NCBI RefSeq assembly: GCF_010994755.1
Contig: NZ_WHSB02000001.1
Span: 806,001-870,000, forward strand
Length of the DNA: 64,000 nucleotides
Reading direction: 5' to 3'
DNA from: Shinella lacus
GTDB taxonomy: Bacteria > Pseudomonadota > Alphaproteobacteria > Rhizobiales > Rhizobiaceae
The first letter of the stretch is position 1. Each line of letters opens with the position of its first letter. The position numbers and the translations under genes are program-made. Under the pieces are notes generated by a model. The model was not told the origin of the DNA. It did no database searches and saw only the letters and a list, made by a program, of their open reading frames with translations. This document shows positions 51,803 to 61,327 of the stretch, piece by piece.

Positions 51803-53104
51803 ATGTCACGGTTTTATAAAGCCAGCCTGCTGGCCACGGTCGCTTGCGTCCTTGGTGCCACGTCCGCCTTCGCCAATCCGGCAGAGGTTTGCAAGGACGT
51901 GACCCTGAACATGTTGCTCGAAACGGTTCCAGACACCGTCGCGCTGCAGAAGGTCGCCCCGGAATTTGAGGCACTTTCGGGCGCGAAGGTCAACATCGAG
52001 GCCGTCAACTACTCGCTCATGCATGAAAAGCTGGTCCCAAGCCTCACGGCCTCGTCCGGAGCCTACGACGTCCTCGTCGTTGACAGCTACTGGGTCGGCG
52101 AATTCGTCACGGCAAAATGGATCCAACCGCTCGACGAACGCATCGCCAAGGATGGCGTCGATACGTCCGTCTACTTCCCGGCGCTGATGGATATCAACGG
52201 CAAGATCAAGGGAACGACCTATATGCTGCCGTTCTGGCAGTATGCCATGGGCCTTCTCTACCGCAAGGACATCGTGGAAGCGCCCGAATTCCAGGCGGCC
52301 TACAAGACCGAGTTCGGCCGCGACTGGCGCTTGCCGGAAACGCTCGAGGAATATGCGGAGCTTGCGAAATGGGCGGGTAAGTTCACGGGCAAGGCGGGCG
52401 CTGCCATGTCCGGCCAGCGCGCGGACCCCGTCGTCATGGAAGCAACGAACTACGTCTTTTCGCTTGGTGCCGATTTCTACAATCGCGAGGACTGGGTGCC
52501 GACCTTGAACTCCCCCGAAGGAATCAAGGCTGTCACCGTCTACGCGGATCTGATCAACAATGCCGCGCAGCCCGGCGCCCTGGGCGCCAACTTCGACGAC
52601 GTCGCCAATGCCCTCAAGCAGGACAAGGCGGTCTTCGCGATCACCTACCTCTTCCTGATGCCGACGCTCCAGGATCCGAAGGAATCGCTCGTCGTAGACA
52701 AGATCGGGTTTGCCAGGATGCCCGGCGAAGACAGTCTGCTTGGTGCATGGGGATGGGCCGTTCCGAGCAATGCGTCAAACCCGGATTGCTCCTGGGAGTT
52801 CATCAAGTGGGTGGAATCCAAGGACATCGCGCTGAAGCGCGGTATCGCAGGCGGCCAGCCGACGCAGACCTGGATCTATGAAAACGCCGACTTCATCAAG
52901 GCGTGGCCGGCGATGGCAGCGGTCGGTGACGCGCTCGCCCATGCGAAGGGCCTTCCGGTCATGTCGCGTGCGACCCAGCTTGTCGAAGTGTTCGCGGAAG
53001 TGATGGGCGACGTGCTGGCGAACGGCACTGATCCCGCGACGGCCATCACCAATGCGGAAGACAAGCTTGCGGCGCTTACCCGAGGCGATCCGCTCCTGAA
53101 GTAA
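51803..53104 (+). CDS. periplasmic solute-binding protein, family 1 (sugar/polyol type)
   Basis: ATG 51803 has GGAG 7 bases upstream and starts a clear signal peptide (MSRFYKASLLATVACVLGAT, cleavage after about residue 25). The mature 408-residue protein is a type-II binding protein of the CUT1 importers (LLETVPDTVALQKVAPEFEA, YWVGEFVTAKWIQPLDERI). The ligand is unknown; pathway genes downstream suggest a polyol or amino-alcohol derivative. A hairpin follows the gene. Confidence 0.88.
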   Translation: MSRFYKASLLATVACVLGATSAFANPAEVCKDVTLNMLLETVPDTVALQKVAPEFEALSGAKVNIEAVNYSLMHEKLVPSLTASSGAYDVLVVDSYWVGEFVTAKWIQPLDERIAKDGVDTSVYFPALMDINGKIKGTTYMLPFWQYAMGLLYRKDIVEAPEFQAAYKTEFGRDWRLPETLEEYAELAKWAGKFTGKAGAAMSGQRADPVVMEATNYVFSLGADFYNREDWVPTLNSPEGIKAVTVYADLINNAAQPGALGANFDDVANALKQDKAVFAITYLFLMPTLQDPKESLVVDKIGFARMPGEDSLLGAWGWAVPSNASNPDCSWEFIKWVESKDIALKRGIAGGQPTQTWIYENADFIKAWPAMAAVGDALAHAKGLPVMSRATQLVEVFAEVMGDVLANGTDPATAITNAEDKLAALTRGDPLLK

Positions 53105-53127
53105 GCCAGGCTCTGCCTGCGCTCACG

Positions 53128-53156
53128 CCCGCCGCCACGCTCGAACTGGCGGCGGG
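53128..53156 (+). terminator. hairpin after the binding-protein gene
   Basis: A perfect 10-bp stem CCCGCCGCCA / TGGCGGCGGG (53128-53137, 53147-53156) has a 9-base loop and no T-run. It probably stabilises binding-protein mRNA relative to the downstream genes, as at 9710-9741. Confidence 0.55.
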
Positions 53157-53186
53157 CCGGTCTGACTGTAGCTGGATCATGATGAC

Positions 53187-54104
53187 ATGAAATCTGCGAC
53201 CACCTCCATGAATCTGCGGGCGCCACACCTCGCTCGAAAGGGCGACGAACTTTCCCTCGGTTTCTACAAGTTCGTCTTCATGACGCCGACCATTCTCGTC
53301 ATGATGCTGGTCGTCGCGGCGCCGTTGCTCTACTCGTTCTACCTCAGCCTGCACGAGTATATCGTGACCTATGGCCAGGGACCCTTTATCGGCCTCGGCA
53401 ACTACGTCCTTCTGATGGGACGGGAGTTTGCGGGCGTCTCATGGGTCACGATGAAACTCACGGTCAGCGTGGTGGTGATCGAGTTCCTGATCGCCTTCAG
53501 TTTGGCGCTCCTGCTCAATCAATCCTGGCTGCGGTTTCGCGAGTTCTACCTCGTCATCCTGATGCTTCCCATGCTGATGACGCCGGTCGCCGTCGCGCTG
53601 ATGTTCCGGTTGATGTTCAATCCAAATCTCGGGATTATCAACTGGCTCCTGAGCCTCGTCGGCATCCCAGCACAGGGTTGGTTCGGAGATCCGAACCTGG
53701 CGCTCGCGACCGTCATCTTCGTCGATGCCTGGACCGAGACGTCGCTGATGCTGATCATGCTCTATGCCGGCTTGCGGTCGCTGCCGCAGGATCCGGTCGA
53801 GGCGGCACGGATCGATGGCGCGAATGCCTGGCAGATCCTCCGGCACGTCACGCTGCCGACGCTCCGACCCGTCATCCTTGTCACGCTGCTGATCCGCATG
53901 ATCACGGCCCTAAAGAGCTACGACCTCATCTATATCCTCACCCAGGGCGGCCCCGGAAAGACGACAGAAACGATCAGTTTCTACGCCTATCGCCTGGGCT
54001 TCCGCTTTCTCGATATCGGGCAAGCCGCGGCCGTCTCGTTCATCCTGCTTATTGCCGTCGTTGCGCTCACGCTCGTCCTGCTGCGCATACTGAGGGAGAG
54101 GTAA
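53187..54104 (+). CDS. sugar-type ABC permease (MalF-like)
   Basis: The 305-residue inner-membrane permease has about six hydrophobic segments and EAA loop EAARIDGANAWQILRHVTLP. Its N-terminal first segment FVFMTPTILVMMLVVAAPLL follows a short cytoplasmic tail. It partners the MalG-like permease at 50920. The dehydratase gene starts one base after its stop, so importer and enzyme are produced together. Confidence 0.9.
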   Translation: MKSATTSMNLRAPHLARKGDELSLGFYKFVFMTPTILVMMLVVAAPLLYSFYLSLHEYIVTYGQGPFIGLGNYVLLMGREFAGVSWVTMKLTVSVVVIEFLIAFSLALLLNQSWLRFREFYLVILMLPMLMTPVAVALMFRLMFNPNLGIINWLLSLVGIPAQGWFGDPNLALATVIFVDAWTETSLMLIMLYAGLRSLPQDPVEAARIDGANAWQILRHVTLPTLRPVILVTLLIRMITALKSYDLIYILTQGGPGKTTETISFYAYRLGFRFLDIGQAAAVSFILLIAVVALTLVLLRILRER

Positions 54105-54105
54105 G

Positions 54106-56385
54106 ATGGAAGAGAATTCAACCGGCAAGCGCCGCTGGCACCGCTTCGAGGAATGGGATGCGCGGCCGCTCAGGCTGGACAGCTTTGCAGACGAGAACCC
54201 GGAGGATGGCTTCGCCGTCTTCCACAGTCCCTATGATCCAAGCCCGAGCCTGCGGCTTGCACCGGATGGCTCCGTGCTGGAGATGGACGGGCGTCTTGCT
54301 GCGGATTTCGACATCCTCGACGCATTCATCGCCCATCACCACATCGACCCGGCCGTCGCGGCGGAAGCCATGGCGATGGACAGCGCGCAAGTGGCGCGCA
54401 TGCTGGTGGACATCAACGTGCCACGCGCCCGCCTGGAGCATCTTGCACGGGGCATGACGCCGGCAAAACTCACCGACGTGCTGGGTCACCTGAACGCGCT
54501 GGAGACCACATTCGCCTATTCGAAAATGCGCCAGCGACACAGCCCCGGCAACCAGGCGCATGTCACCAATGCAAAGGATGACCCGCTGCAGCTAGCGGCG
54601 GATGCGGCGATCGCTGTCGCGCTCGACTTCGACGAAATCGAGACGACGATGCGGGTGGCGGGCAATGCTTGGGCGAACGCGCTCGCCTGCACCGTGGGGG
54701 CGGCAGCCGGCCGGGGAAGTACGCTCTTCCAATGCTCCATCGAGGAGGCGGAAGAGCTGAAGATCGGCCTCGCGGGCCTTGCGACCTATGCGGAAACTGT
54801 CTCGGTCTACGGCACCGAGCGGTCCTTCGTCGATGGCGACGATACGCCCTGGTCGAAAGCCTTCCTGACGGCCGCCTATGCCTCGCGTGGCATCAAGGCG
54901 CGCTGCACATCCGGCGCGTCGTCGGAACTCCTCATGGGGTTCCATGAGAAGCGCTCCGTGCTCTATCTCGAAGCGCGCTGCCTTTGCCTTCAGCGGGCGA
55001 TGGGCGTCCAAGGCACGCAGAACGGCGGCATCGACGGCGCGCCGCTCACGGCTTCGATGCCTGCGGGCGTCCATGAACTTCTGGCCGAGAACTTGCTTGC
55101 CGTCTGGCTCGGGCTCGAATGCGCGTCCGGCAATGATACCCGGATCTCGGAATCGGAAATCCGCGTCGGGGCCAAGATCACGCCCTACCTTCTTGCCGGC
55201 TCCGACCTCATCACATCGGGTTTCGGCTCGATAAAGGCCTATGACAATTCATTCAACCCCTCGCTATTCAACAGCGAGGAGCTTGAGGACTACCTCGTCC
55301 TCCAGCGCGATTTTCAGGTAGATGGGGGCCTGGTGCCCATCATGGAGGACGACGCCCTTCAGCTCCGCCGCCAGGCCGTCGATGCCTTGAGCGATGTGCT
55401 GGAGGAGCTTGGGCTCGCTCAGGCCGATCAGGCCATGAAGGAGAGCGTCGTCCATGCCTCGGGATCCAACGAGACTGAGACGTTTTCGCCGGCAACGACG
55501 TTGGCGATCAGCAGCAGCATCGCTGCGCGTGGGTTGACGGCGCTCGACATAGTCCGCGCACTGGCGAAGCGCGGCCATGAGCGGCTGGCGGAGAACGTGC
55601 TTGTCATGCTGCGCCAGCGCGTGAGCGGTGACTACCTCCAGACATCCGCGGTGATCCGCGACGGCAAGGTCGTTAGCGCCGTCAACGAACCGAACGACTA
55701 TACGGGACCGGGGACGGGCTACCGCATGAGTCCCGAGAAATGGAACCGGATCAAGTCGATCCGCGGCACGATCAATCGTGAGCACGTGCTCAAGGCGGAA
55801 GGCCGCCATGAGGCGCCGACCGGCACGCCGACGCTCTATGGCATTGGCCGGGCGGAAAACGGCCGCGATCCGCACGAAGTCGTCATCGGTATCAGTCCCG
55901 CGTTCGGCGAGCGGCTGCACCAGACGACAGCGGGTCACGCGGTCACCGATGTGCTGGACGCGCTCTATTCCGGCATTCTCTCCGGCGGCGGACTGCCGCG
56001 GGTGGTTCGCATCATGCACACCGCCGACACGTCGTTTCTGGGGCTGACGGCAGCGCGCCTGTCGGGTTCGGGCTACGGCATCGGCATCCAGGCCAAGGGC
56101 ACCGCGATCATTCACCAGCGTGACCGGCTGCCGCACTTGAACCTTGAGCTTTTTTCTAACGCGCCCCTCGTGACGATCGAACACTATCGACGGATGGGCC
56201 AGAACGCAGCGCGGATGACCTGGGGCGAGGTTCCCGAGCCGGTCATCGTCACGAATGATGGGCAGGCGCTCAGTGCCCGGTTCCACACGAAGGTCGCGCT
56301 TCTCTACGCAATCGAGACCGAGATGACGGTGCCCGGCGCCGAGCCGGTCGACCAGTATTTTGCGACACCGGAGCGCAACGCATGA
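54106..56385 (+). CDS. B12-dependent diol/glycerol dehydratase, fused large and medium subunits
   Basis: Of the 759 residues, about 1-570 match the large (PduC/DhaB1) subunit: the barrel core with NAWANALACTVGAAAGRG, RCTSGASSELLMG and QGTQNGGIDGAPLTAS. Residues from about 590 (EVVIGISPAFGERLHQT) to the end match the medium (PduD/DhaB2) subunit (RLSGSGYGIGIQAKGTAIIH). In enteric bacteria these are separate genes. The enzyme dehydrates 1,2-diols or glycerol to aldehydes via adenosylcobalamin. GAGAGG precedes ATG 54106. The small subunit follows with ATGA overlap. No reactivase genes are present in this window. Confidence 0.9.
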   Translation: MEENSTGKRRWHRFEEWDARPLRLDSFADENPEDGFAVFHSPYDPSPSLRLAPDGSVLEMDGRLAADFDILDAFIAHHHIDPAVAAEAMAMDSAQVARMLVDINVPRARLEHLARGMTPAKLTDVLGHLNALETTFAYSKMRQRHSPGNQAHVTNAKDDPLQLAADAAIAVALDFDEIETTMRVAGNAWANALACTVGAAAGRGSTLFQCSIEEAEELKIGLAGLATYAETVSVYGTERSFVDGDDTPWSKAFLTAAYASRGIKARCTSGASSELLMGFHEKRSVLYLEARCLCLQRAMGVQGTQNGGIDGAPLTASMPAGVHELLAENLLAVWLGLECASGNDTRISESEIRVGAKITPYLLAGSDLITSGFGSIKAYDNSFNPSLFNSEELEDYLVLQRDFQVDGGLVPIMEDDALQLRRQAVDALSDVLEELGLAQADQAMKESVVHASGSNETETFSPATTLAISSSIAARGLTALDIVRALAKRGHERLAENVLVMLRQRVSGDYLQTSAVIRDGKVVSAVNEPNDYTGPGTGYRMSPEKWNRIKSIRGTINREHVLKAEGRHEAPTGTPTLYGIGRAENGRDPHEVVIGISPAFGERLHQTTAGHAVTDVLDALYSGILSGGGLPRVVRIMHTADTSFLGLTAARLSGSGYGIGIQAKGTAIIHQRDRLPHLNLELFSNAPLVTIEHYRRMGQNAARMTWGEVPEPVIVTNDGQALSARFHTKVALLYAIETEMTVPGAEPVDQYFATPERNA

Positions 56386-56810
56386 ACCAGCCGCAAAACC
56401 ACGCCGATATCTATCCGCTCTCTGAGAAGGCGCCGGAACTCGTCAGGACCACGACCGGCCTCCCTCTCAAGGACTTCACCCTGGAGGCGGTGCTGGAGGG
56501 TAAGGTCGGCGCCGCCGACCTCGCCATCACGCCGGAGATTCTCAGACTGCAGGCCGGGATCGCGCGGGCGTCCGGGCGCGACAAGCTAGCGGAGAATTTC
56601 GAGCGCGCCGCCGAACTCGTGGCCGTGCCGCAGGACTTGCTGCTCAGCACATACGAGCTTTTGCGGCCCGGTCGCGCTAGCTCCCCGACGGTGCTTCGCG
56701 AGCGGGCACAGGCGCTGCGGAAAGAATTCGGCGCCGAACGCATCGCTACGCTGATCGAGGAAGCAGCCGATGTCTATGACCGGCGCGGCCTGTTCTCAAA
56801 GAGATTTTAG
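56382..56810 (+). CDS. diol dehydratase small subunit
   Basis: The 142-residue PduE/DhaB3-like subunit has DYPLSEKAPELVRT-type N-terminal motif (here YPLSEKAPELVRTTTGLPL), a central PEILRLQAGIARASGR, and the C-terminal helix RPGRASSPTVLRERAQALR. The start overlaps the fused large-medium subunit stop (ATGA), consistent with 1:1 assembly. Confidence 0.92.
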   Translation: MNQPQNHADIYPLSEKAPELVRTTTGLPLKDFTLEAVLEGKVGAADLAITPEILRLQAGIARASGRDKLAENFERAAELVAVPQDLLLSTYELLRPGRASSPTVLRERAQALRKEFGAERIATLIEEAADVYDRRGLFSKRF

Positions 56811-56823
56811 GAAAGGGACGACC

Positions 56824-57906
56824 TTGGCCCAAGTGGAAGTCGTTGGACTGTCGAAGAGCTTTGGAACAGTCAACATCATCGAAGACCTGAACCTGAAGAT
56901 AGCGGATGGTGAATTCGTCGTGCTTGTCGGCCCGTCGGGATGCGGCAAGACGACCTTGCTGCGCATGATCGCAGGCCTTGAAGCGTCGAGTAAGGGCGAA
57001 ATCAGGATCGGCGATCGTGATGTCACGCGGCTTTCGCCGAAAAACCGCGATATCGCAATGGTCTTTCAGTCCTATGCCCTCTACCCCCACATGACCGCTG
57101 CCGAGAATATGGGTTTCAGCCTCAAGCTCGCAGGCGTCCCGTCCGCTCAGATTTCCGAACAAGTGCAGCGCGCGGCAAAACTCCTGCATATCGAGCATCT
57201 TCTCGCCAGAAAGCCGAAGGATCTCTCCGGCGGCCAACGCCAGCGGGTAGCGATGGGCCGCGCGATGGTGCGCCAACCGGCGGTCTATCTGTTCGACGAA
57301 CCGCTTTCCAACCTCGACGCCCAGCTGCGCACGACGATGCGTGCCGAGATCAAGCGGATGCATCTCGAAGAGAAGCAGACTGTGGTCTACGTCACCCATG
57401 ACCAGATCGAGGCGATGACGCTTGCCGATAGGATTGTTGCCATGCGCGACGGCAAGATCGAGCAGATCGGAAGTCCCGACGACCTCTACAATCGTCCCGC
57501 GTCGATTTTCGTCGCCCGCTTCATCGGCTCACCTGCCATGAATGTGCTTCCCGCAACCATCCGTGATGGCAAGATCGTCGTTGAGAACGGCCCCTCCTTC
57601 GATTTGCCACAGGCTTTTCAAAGGCTGGGTGCACGCGACGGACGCCACATTCTGCTCGGCATTCGCCCGGAGGCGTTCCATCTCAATCCGCCTTCGGAAA
57701 ACGCGCCGGCTTTCGAGATGACCGTGTCGCTCATCGAGCCCTGCGGCGCCGAAGTCTACGTGATCGGCGAGGTCGCCGGGCGCGATGTCACGATCAGGCT
57801 GAGCCCGGGCACGCAGCCTGCCCGCGGCGAGACAAGGCGGATCTACGCTGATCCCCTCGCCCTGCACCTCTTCGACAAAGACAGTGAACTGACACTGCGG
57901 ACATAG
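56824..57906 (+). CDS. sugar-type ABC importer ATPase (UgpC/MalK family)
   Basis: TTG 56824 follows AGGAAAGGG by about 6 bases, giving 360 residues; the ORF upstream of it is a shadow of the small-subunit gene. Walker A GPSGCGKTT, Q-loop MVFQSYALYPH, signature LSGGQRQR, Walker B VYLFDEPLSNLD and switch YVTHDQIEA are intact, followed by a TOBE domain. It completes the importer with the permeases at 50920 and 53187. Its position after the dehydratase genes is unusual. Confidence 0.92.
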   Translation: MAQVEVVGLSKSFGTVNIIEDLNLKIADGEFVVLVGPSGCGKTTLLRMIAGLEASSKGEIRIGDRDVTRLSPKNRDIAMVFQSYALYPHMTAAENMGFSLKLAGVPSAQISEQVQRAAKLLHIEHLLARKPKDLSGGQRQRVAMGRAMVRQPAVYLFDEPLSNLDAQLRTTMRAEIKRMHLEEKQTVVYVTHDQIEAMTLADRIVAMRDGKIEQIGSPDDLYNRPASIFVARFIGSPAMNVLPATIRDGKIVVENGPSFDLPQAFQRLGARDGRHILLGIRPEAFHLNPPSENAPAFEMTVSLIEPCGAEVYVIGEVAGRDVTIRLSPGTQPARGETRRIYADPLALHLFDKDSELTLRT

Positions 57907-57915
57907 GAGACAGCC

Positions 57916-58707
57916 ATGGCCAAACCCCTTCTCGACGGCAAGGTCGCTCTGGTGACGGCGGCTGGATCCGGCATCGGGCGATCTTCCGCGCGTATCCTCG
58001 CCGCGCACGGTGCGCGCGTCGTGGTTACGGATCGCGATGTGGCCAGCGCCGAGGAGACGGCGTCCAGCATCGTCGCCGACGGCGGGCTGGCGCAGGCGCA
58101 TGCCCTCGACGTCACGGACGAAGCGGCCATCGCGTCATTGCTGGATGCCGTGGTGAAGGCGCATGCCGGATTGCACATCTTGCACAACCATGCCGGCATC
58201 CAGGTGGCGGGCGCGCTCGAACAAATCGACAGCAACGATATGCGCAAGTCTTATGAGGTCAACGTCGTCGCACAGTTTGCAGCCTGCCGCGCCGCGCTGC
58301 CACACATGCGCGCACAAGGCGGCGGCGTGATCCTCAACACGGCGTCCAATGCCGGCGTCTTCCTCGACAAGGGGATGCTTGCCTATATCACGACGAAATC
58401 GGCGGTCATCACCATGACCAAGCAGATCGCCCTCGACTACGCGCAGGACGGCATTCGCGTCAACGCCATCTGCCCTGGCTGGGTCGATACCTCGTTCAAC
58501 GGACCCTATGAAAACCAGCTTGGCGGCCGGGCCGCACTCGAAAAGGTCGTACGCGATCTGGTTCCCATGGGCCGCTTCGGCCGCCCCGAGGAGATCGCCG
58601 AGGCCGTTCTCTTCCTGTGCTCCGACCGCTCGGCCTTCATCACGGGCCATGCGCTCGTGGTGGACGGTGGTGAATGCCTGGCCGGTGGCAGCAACTCGTC
58701 GGTGTGA
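57916..58707 (+). CDS. short-chain dehydrogenase/reductase
   Basis: The 263-residue classical SDR has cofactor motif TAAGSGIG near 14-21, an Asp in VTDRD suggesting NAD preference, the NNAG element altered to HNHAG, catalytic Ser in LNTASNAG and Tyr-x3-Lys in AYITTKSA. It probably oxidises or reduces the alcohol/aldehyde of the dehydratase pathway. It begins 9 bases after the ATPase gene. Confidence 0.9.
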   Translation: MAKPLLDGKVALVTAAGSGIGRSSARILAAHGARVVVTDRDVASAEETASSIVADGGLAQAHALDVTDEAAIASLLDAVVKAHAGLHILHNHAGIQVAGALEQIDSNDMRKSYEVNVVAQFAACRAALPHMRAQGGGVILNTASNAGVFLDKGMLAYITTKSAVITMTKQIALDYAQDGIRVNAICPGWVDTSFNGPYENQLGGRAALEKVVRDLVPMGRFGRPEEIAEAVLFLCSDRSAFITGHALVVDGGECLAGGSNSSV

Positions 58708-58755
58708 AGATCCCGGTGCCAATCGATGAGAGGCGCCAAATGAAGGAAATCGTTC

Positions 58756-59922
58756 TTGCAAAGTCAAATCAATCGGGCCGCCGGCGGTGAGAGCAGCGCA
58801 CTGCCTCCGGTCCTCGCCACGACGGATCCGGCCCGCGCGCCGGACAGGACAGGCGGGGAAGGACACTCTCTGCTTGCGAGCTCCGGCCCCAGGATCAGCC
58901 CAGGCGATGCGGCCGATCTCGCTCGCCAGTTCTACGGTGTGGACGGCAAGGTCCGCATGCTTTCCTCGGAGCGGGACGCCAACTTTCACATCCAGCTTCC
59001 CGGCGGCGAGCAGGCTCTGCTCAAGGTCAGCAACTCGATGGAGGACAGGGCCGAGACCGGCATGCAGACCGCAGCCTTGATGCATATCGCGGCGGTCGAT
59101 CCGGGCCTGCCCGTGCAGCGTATCCACGCGGCAAAAGACGGCTCTGCCTGGGTTCTCATCGACGGTCCGTTCGGCGACCGTCACATCGTGCGCCTGATGT
59201 CCTATATCGAAGGCACAATGCTAAGTGTTGCCGAGCCATTGCCGGGCCTGCACTTCGAGATCGGCCGCACCCTTGCACGGCTCACTCGAGCGCTGCGCGG
59301 CTTCTTCCACCCTTCCAGCGGCCGCTTCCTGCAATGGGATATCAAGCATGCCGGCAGGCTGCGGCCAATGCTCGAGGCCGTCGAAGAGCCGGCGCTGAAG
59401 GCAAGGGTCGTCCGGCTGCTTGAACGTTTCGATACCGAGATCGGGCCGCGCCTACCACATCTGCGTGCGCAGACGGTGCACAACGACTTCAACCCGCACA
59501 ACATCGTCGTCGACGGCCCGCATGCCGCGCGTGTCACCGGCGTCATCGACTTTGGTGACATGGTGACGACACCGAATGTTTGCGATCTCGCCATTGCCTG
59601 CTCCTACCATCTCATCGGCGAAACCGGCTCGCTTAAGCCCGTTGAGGATCTGGTCGCGGGCTACGCCTCGGTCCTTTCCCTTGAACCCGAGGAGTTGGAC
59701 CTGCTTCCGGATCTGATCCGCCTGCGCCATGCCACCACGCTTGCCATCACGTCCTGGCGTGCACGGAAATACCCGGAAAACGCAGCCTATATCCTTCGCA
59801 ATGCCGCCGCATCGCGCCGCGGCCTGGAGATCCTCGATTCCCTCGACCCCTCCGCGACGAACGACGCCCTGGCGCGTGCTGCGGCGCGAGGCACCTTAAC
59901 GGCAAGTGCAGGAAACAACTGA
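58756..59922 (+). CDS. aminoglycoside-phosphotransferase-fold kinase (hydroxylysine-kinase-like)
   Basis: TTG 58756 with AAGGA 8 bases upstream gives 388 residues. The kinase core shows ATP-site SERDANFHIQL near 71-81 and Lys90, catalytic loop HNDFNPHNI with Asp244 and Asn249, and metal Asp265 in VIDFGD. Within the APH family the pattern matches the AGPHD1/hydroxylysine-kinase group that phosphorylates amino-alcohol hydroxyls. It is one codon from an ETNPPL-like phospholyase gene, the partner that removes the phosphate and amine. A short frame (MKEIVLAKSN) from ATG 58740 overlaps the start. Confidence 0.82.
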   Translation: MQSQINRAAGGESSALPPVLATTDPARAPDRTGGEGHSLLASSGPRISPGDAADLARQFYGVDGKVRMLSSERDANFHIQLPGGEQALLKVSNSMEDRAETGMQTAALMHIAAVDPGLPVQRIHAAKDGSAWVLIDGPFGDRHIVRLMSYIEGTMLSVAEPLPGLHFEIGRTLARLTRALRGFFHPSSGRFLQWDIKHAGRLRPMLEAVEEPALKARVVRLLERFDTEIGPRLPHLRAQTVHNDFNPHNIVVDGPHAARVTGVIDFGDMVTTPNVCDLAIACSYHLIGETGSLKPVEDLVAGYASVLSLEPEELDLLPDLIRLRHATTLAITSWRARKYPENAAYILRNAAASRRGLEILDSLDPSATNDALARAAARGTLTASAGNN

Positions 59923-59924
59923 CC

Positions 59925-61253
59925 ATGAGCATGGTGAACGCATTCGACCCCACCCGCGTCGGCATGCTTGATCCCGAAGATCTGGGATTGATCAAGCGCC
60001 GGGAGAAAGCCCTCGGGCCAGCCTACCGGCTGTTCTACGAGGAGCCCCTGCACCTGGTTCGCGGCGAAGGCGTTTGGCTTTACGACAAGAACGGCAAGGC
60101 CTATCTCGACGCCTACAACAACGTCGCCTCGGTCGGACATTGCCATCCCAAGGTCGTCGACGCGATCTCGCGCCAGGCCAGCACGCTGAACACGCATACG
60201 CGCTACCTGCACGATGGCGTGGTCGACTATGCCGAACGGCTACTCGCCACGATGCCGCCCGCACTCGGCCATATGATGTTCACCTGCACCGGCTCGGAGG
60301 CGAACGACCTCGCCTTGAGAATAGCCCGCGCCTTCACCGGCCGGCAGGGCGTCATCGTGACGAGCCTCGCCTACCATGGTTTGACGGAGGCCGTTGCGGA
60401 AATCTCTCCCTCACTCGGAAACCATGGGCAGCGCAGCGGGCGGGTGCGGTTCATCCCCGCCCCGAACGCCCTTTTCGTTCCTCCGGCCGAGCAGGGCGCC
60501 AAGCTCGCAGCCGATCTCGCGGCCGCCATCGCCGCCATGCGCGAAGATGGCATCGAGCCTGCGGCCTTCATCGTGGACACCATCTTTTCGAGCGACGGCC
60601 TCTATCCCGATCCGGCCGGATTCCTGGCGCCGGCCGTCGATCTCATCCGCAAGGAGGGTGGCCTGTTCATTGCCGACGAGGTGCAGCCGGGTTTTGCCCG
60701 TACGGGTGAAACCTTCTGGGGCTTCCAGCGTCACGGCGTGGTGCCGGACATCGTCACAATGGGAAAGCCGATGGGCAACGGCTTTCCGGTCGCGGGCATT
60801 GCGCTGAAGCCGGATCTCGTGGCGGAGTTCGGCGCCAAGGCGCGCTACTTCAACACGTTCGGCGGCAATCCCGTAGCCTGTGCCGCGGGCATGGCCGTGC
60901 TGGATGTGATCGAAGACGAAGGCTTGCAAGCCAATGCGCGAGATATCGGCCGCCAACTCAAGGATGGGCTGGCGGCGCTCGTCGCCGGCCGGGACGACAT
61001 AGCCGATGTCCGCGGTGCAGGCCTCTTCCTGGCCGTCGAATGTGTCCTGCCCGCGGAAGACCGGGCGCCGAATGCCCGACTTGCCGCCTCGCTCGTCAAC
61101 CACCTTCGCCGCAACGGCGTCCTGATCAGCGCTACCGGCCCGGGTGCGAATATCCTCAAGATCCGCCCGCCACTCGTCATGAAACAGAACGATGCCGACC
61201 ATTTCCTCGCATCGGTCGAGACCGCCTTGAAGGCATCGAGCGACGGCAGCTAG
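59925..61253 (+). CDS. class-III PLP enzyme of the ethanolamine-phosphate/hydroxylysine-phosphate phospholyase type
   Basis: The 442-residue fold-type-I PLP enzyme has PLP Lys281 in MGKPMGNGFPVA, Asp251 in ADEVQPGF, and the N-terminal segments LDAYNNVASVGHCHP and NTHTRYLHD. These segments resemble animal ETNPPL and PHYKPL more than ordinary aminotransferases. Such enzymes eliminate phosphate and ammonia from phospho-amino-alcohols to give an aldehyde. Paired with the kinase just upstream, it suggests a kinase-phospholyase route for an amino alcohol; an ordinary transaminase role is the alternative. Confidence 0.85.
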   Translation: MSMVNAFDPTRVGMLDPEDLGLIKRREKALGPAYRLFYEEPLHLVRGEGVWLYDKNGKAYLDAYNNVASVGHCHPKVVDAISRQASTLNTHTRYLHDGVVDYAERLLATMPPALGHMMFTCTGSEANDLALRIARAFTGRQGVIVTSLAYHGLTEAVAEISPSLGNHGQRSGRVRFIPAPNALFVPPAEQGAKLAADLAAAIAAMREDGIEPAAFIVDTIFSSDGLYPDPAGFLAPAVDLIRKEGGLFIADEVQPGFARTGETFWGFQRHGVVPDIVTMGKPMGNGFPVAGIALKPDLVAEFGAKARYFNTFGGNPVACAAGMAVLDVIEDEGLQANARDIGRQLKDGLAALVAGRDDIADVRGAGLFLAVECVLPAEDRAPNARLAASLVNHLRRNGVLISATGPGANILKIRPPLVMKQNDADHFLASVETALKASSDGS

Positions 61254-61327
61254 CGGTTCGAATAGCGCCGGTTCGCCTGCAACTTCCATTGCATATCGGG
61301 CGGAGCTAGCTGGAGGGGGATTTTTTT

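Noticed and set aside
50920-61253. Bacterial microcompartment (pdu-like) locus
   Set aside because: No shell-protein, reactivase or aldehyde dehydrogenase genes accompany the dehydratase.
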